Source: Caballeronia sp. NK8 (GTDB taxonomy: Bacteria > Pseudomonadota > Gammaproteobacteria > Burkholderiales > Burkholderiaceae). From it: a DNA stretch of 64,000 nt. The translations under genes and the position numbers were made by a program. Positions 62,093 to 64,000 of the stretch are shown here, piece by piece (the stretch's first letter is position 1; every line of letters begins with the position of its first letter). The notes beneath the pieces were generated by a model. The model did no database searches and was not told the DNA's origin. It saw only the letters and a list, made by a program, of their open reading frames with translations. The stretch is taken from NCBI RefSeq assembly GCF_018408855.1, contig NZ_AP024325.1:310001-374000 (forward strand), in the 5' to 3' direction.

Positions 62093-63685
62093 ATGAATCA
62101 GTCCCCTCTCTATATTCGCGTCCACCCGGACGACAACGTCGCGATCGTCGTCAATGACGGCGGTTTGGGCGAAGGCGCCGCCTTCTCCGATGGCCTCGTG
62201 CTGCGCGAGCGCGTGCCGCAAGGCCACAAGGTCGCGCTGAAGGATCTCGCGGAAGGCGAGGCCGTGATCCGCTACAACGTGGTGATCGGCTATGCGACGA
62301 AAGCGTTGCCGAAGGGAAGCTGGGTGAACGAGCACGTCACGCGCATGCCGGCGTCGCCGGAATTGCACGACCTGCCCATCGCGACGATCAAGGCGCCGGA
62401 CGAATCGCCGCTGGACGGCTTCACGTTCGAGGGCTATCGCAACGCGGACGGCTCGGTCGGCACGCGCAACATCCTCGCGATCACGACCACCGTGCAGTGC
62501 GTCGCGGACGTGGTGCAGCATGCGGTCACGCGCATCAAGGCGGAACTGCTGCCGCAGTATCCGAATGTCGACGATGTCGTGAGCCTCGGTCACACCTACG
62601 GCTGCGGCGTGGCGATCGACGCCCCCGACGCGATGGTGCCGATCCGCACCGTGCGCAACATCGCGCTGAATCCGAACTTCGGCGGCGAAGTGATGATGGT
62701 GAGCCTCGGCTGCGAGAAGCTGCAGCCCGAGCGCCTGATGCCGCCGGGCACCATTCCGATCGCGGCGGCAACGGCGCAGACGGAAGACGTGGCCGATATC
62801 GGCGACAACACCCACGATGACAACGGCGGCACGGTCGTCCTGCAGGACGAGGCGCACGTCGGCTTCGGCTCGATGATCGATTCGATCATGCGGATGGCCG
62901 ACACACATCTGAAGCGGCTGAACAATCGCCGTCGTGAGACGTGTCCGGCGGCGGATCTCGTGGTCGGCGTGCAATGCGGCGGCAGCGACGCGTTTTCCGG
63001 CCTGACGGCGAATCCGGCGGTCGGCTTCGCGACGGATCTCATCGTGCGCGCGGGCGGGACGGTGATGTTCTCGGAAGTCACGGAAGTGCGCGACGGCGTC
63101 GCGCAACTCACGGCGCGCGCGGCGAACGGCGACGTGGCGCAGGCGATCATCCGCGAGATGCAGTGGTACGACGATTACCTGAAGCGCGGCGGCGCGGACC
63201 GCAGCGCGAACACCACTCCAGGCAACAAGAAGGGCGGGCTGTCGAACATCGTCGAGAAGGCGATGGGGTCGATCGTCAAGTCGGGCAGCTCGGCCATTTC
63301 CGGTGTGCTGTCGCCGGGCGAGAAGGTGACGCAGAAGGGTTTGATCTACGCGTCGACGCCCGCGAGCGATTTCATCTGCGGCACGCTGCAACTCGCGTCG
63401 GGCATCAACCTGCATGTGTTCACGACCGGGCGCGGCACGCCTTATAGTCTCGCCGAAGTGCCGGTGCTCAAGGTCGCGACGCGCTCGGATCTCGCGCGCC
63501 GCTGGCACGATCTGATGGATGTGAACGCGGGCACCATCGCGACGGGTGAAGCGACCATCGCCGATGTGGGCTGGGAGCTGTTCCGGCTGATGCTGGATGT
63601 TGCGAGCGGGAAGAAGCAGACGAAGGCGGAGGCGTTGAAGCTGCATAACGCGCTCGTGCTGTTCAATCCGGCGCCGGTGACGTGA
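62093..63685 (+). CDS. garD: galactarate dehydratase (UxaA family)
   Basis: A 530-residue enzyme with the N-terminal SAF/UxaA domain ([20 protein letters not shown]) and the large UxaA_C domain: [72 protein letters not shown]. It dehydrates galactarate to 5-keto-4-deoxyglucarate, the substrate of the neighbouring KdgD. AAGGA nine bases before ATG 62093 decides the start over GTG 62069. Confidence 0.92.
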   Translation: MNQSPLYIRVHPDDNVAIVVNDGGLGEGAAFSDGLVLRERVPQGHKVALKDLAEGEAVIRYNVVIGYATKALPKGSWVNEHVTRMPASPELHDLPIATIKAPDESPLDGFTFEGYRNADGSVGTRNILAITTTVQCVADVVQHAVTRIKAELLPQYPNVDDVVSLGHTYGCGVAIDAPDAMVPIRTVRNIALNPNFGGEVMMVSLGCEKLQPERLMPPGTIPIAAATAQTEDVADIGDNTHDDNGGTVVLQDEAHVGFGSMIDSIMRMADTHLKRLNNRRRETCPAADLVVGVQCGGSDAFSGLTANPAVGFATDLIVRAGGTVMFSEVTEVRDGVAQLTARAANGDVAQAIIREMQWYDDYLKRGGADRSANTTPGNKKGGLSNIVEKAMGSIVKSGSSAISGVLSPGEKVTQKGLIYASTPASDFICGTLQLASGINLHVFTTGRGTPYSLAEVPVLKVATRSDLARRWHDLMDVNAGTIATGEATIADVGWELFRLMLDVASGKKQTKAEALKLHNALVLFNPAPVT

Positions 63686-63713
63686 TTCGAACCGCGCTCG
63701 CTGCAGGAAAAAC

Positions 63714-63741
63714 TGCCTCGCCTCGTGCGGGGCATTTTTTT
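63714..63741 (+). terminator. rho-independent terminator after garD
   Basis: TGCCTCGC pairs with GCGGGGCA (one mismatch) around a 5-base loop and is followed by seven T, 28 bp past the garD stop. Confidence 0.85.
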
Positions 63742-63784
63742 GGCACGATGGAGTCGGTCCAACTCGTCGCCCGGGCGTGAACCC

Positions 63785-64000
63785 ATGACACCCATCCCCC
63801 GCACCGTCTGGGCCTTAGGCTTCGTCAGCCTGTTCATGGACCTGTCTTCCGAACTGGTGCATGCGCTGCTGCCGATCTACCTCGTCACGACCATGGGGAT
63901 GAGCGTCACCGCGCTTGGCGCGCTCGAGGGCGCAGCCGAAGCGACCGCGATGATCGTGAAGATATTCTCCGGATCGCTCAGCGACTGGCTCGGCCGCCGC
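63785..64000 (+). CDS. MFS transporter, N-terminal part (gene runs off the window)
   Basis: 72 codons are present: MTPIPRTVWALGFVSLFMDL, then SSELVHALLPIYLVTTMGMS and GSLSDWLGRR, which is the MFS A-motif after TM2. This resembles the MFS group of drug/quinolone-resistance-type exporters in Burkholderia. The rest lies beyond the right edge. Its start is 44 bp after the garD terminator, so it is a separate transcription unit. Confidence 0.8.
   Translation, partial: MTPIPRTVWALGFVSLFMDLSSELVHALLPIYLVTTMGMSVTALGALEGAAEATAMIVKIFSGSLSDWLGRR

Noticed and set aside
1..64000. CRISPR array, rRNA or tRNA genes
   Set aside because: No regularly spaced repeats of CRISPR length and no rRNA or tRNA sequence were recognised on reading; a covariance-model scan would be decisive.

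Overview
The window is high-GC chromosomal DNA of a betaproteobacterium in the Burkholderiaceae, most likely Paraburkholderia or Caballeronia. This rests on codon use, the Burkholderia-type porin, DUF4148, DUF4410 and BPSL0067-type proteins, and the FUSC, MocR and galactarate gene sets. No rRNA, tRNA or CRISPR array was found. The sequence starts inside a GDSL-hydrolase lipoprotein gene and ends inside an MFS transporter gene.

Layout. (1) 1-2745: GDSL lipoprotein (partial), then an overlapping pair encoding an APH-type kinase and a divergent enolase. (2) 2814-3367 plus 18877-18945: two inverted copies of a ~213-bp repeat. The right copy is split by a 15.5-kb integrative island (3351-18876) bounded by the 17-bp direct repeat TCTTTGCAGCAGCAAAG. 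The island carries a tyrosine integrase, a type I restriction-modification operon (hsdR, hsdM, hsdS), an AlpA-like regulator, a leftward operon of small proteins (DUF4236, DUF3846 and others), a decayed stretch, and a low-GC cassette. The cassette encodes a radical SAM/SPASM enzyme, a Tat-exported protein with three CxC repeats, and a Cys-rich lipoprotein. (3) 19011-23710: exported Pro-rich protein, a beta-helix protein, and a 1034-residue acyl-CoA-synthetase/carrier/thioesterase fusion. (4) 24053-33028: heavy-metal RND efflux operon (czcCBA plus a two-component system), flanked on both sides by DUF4148 genes and preceded by a CusR-like box. (5) 33091-41263: chemoreceptor, FUSC/HTH/beta-propeller operon, a probable amidase effector with its partner, and a GGDEF-EAL protein. 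(6) 41310-48232: DUF4410 protein, MFS exporter, and a LysR/MFS/MlrC/hydrolase cluster. (7) 48249-51383: CadR-type MerR regulator with a divergent 19-bp-spacer promoter, zinc-ribbon protein, and PhoX-family protein. (8) 51407-59055: GH28 polygalacturonase divergent from a porin, then a MocR regulator surrounded by redox, GNAT and MOSC genes that share a candidate operator. (9) 59109-64000: DUF2322 and the galactarate/glucarate genes (permease, kdgD, garD) with FCD-GntR-like operators.

Themes. Sugar-acid use links sections 8 and 9: GH28 releases galacturonate from pectin, and garD with kdgD complete the oxidative route once galacturonate is oxidised to galactarate. Metal handling links the czc operon and the CadR-type regulator. 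The most novel part is the island's radical SAM cassette, which looks like a maturase with a translationally coupled, Tat-exported Cys-repeat substrate. All functional calls come from motif recognition in the translated sequence, without database searches.
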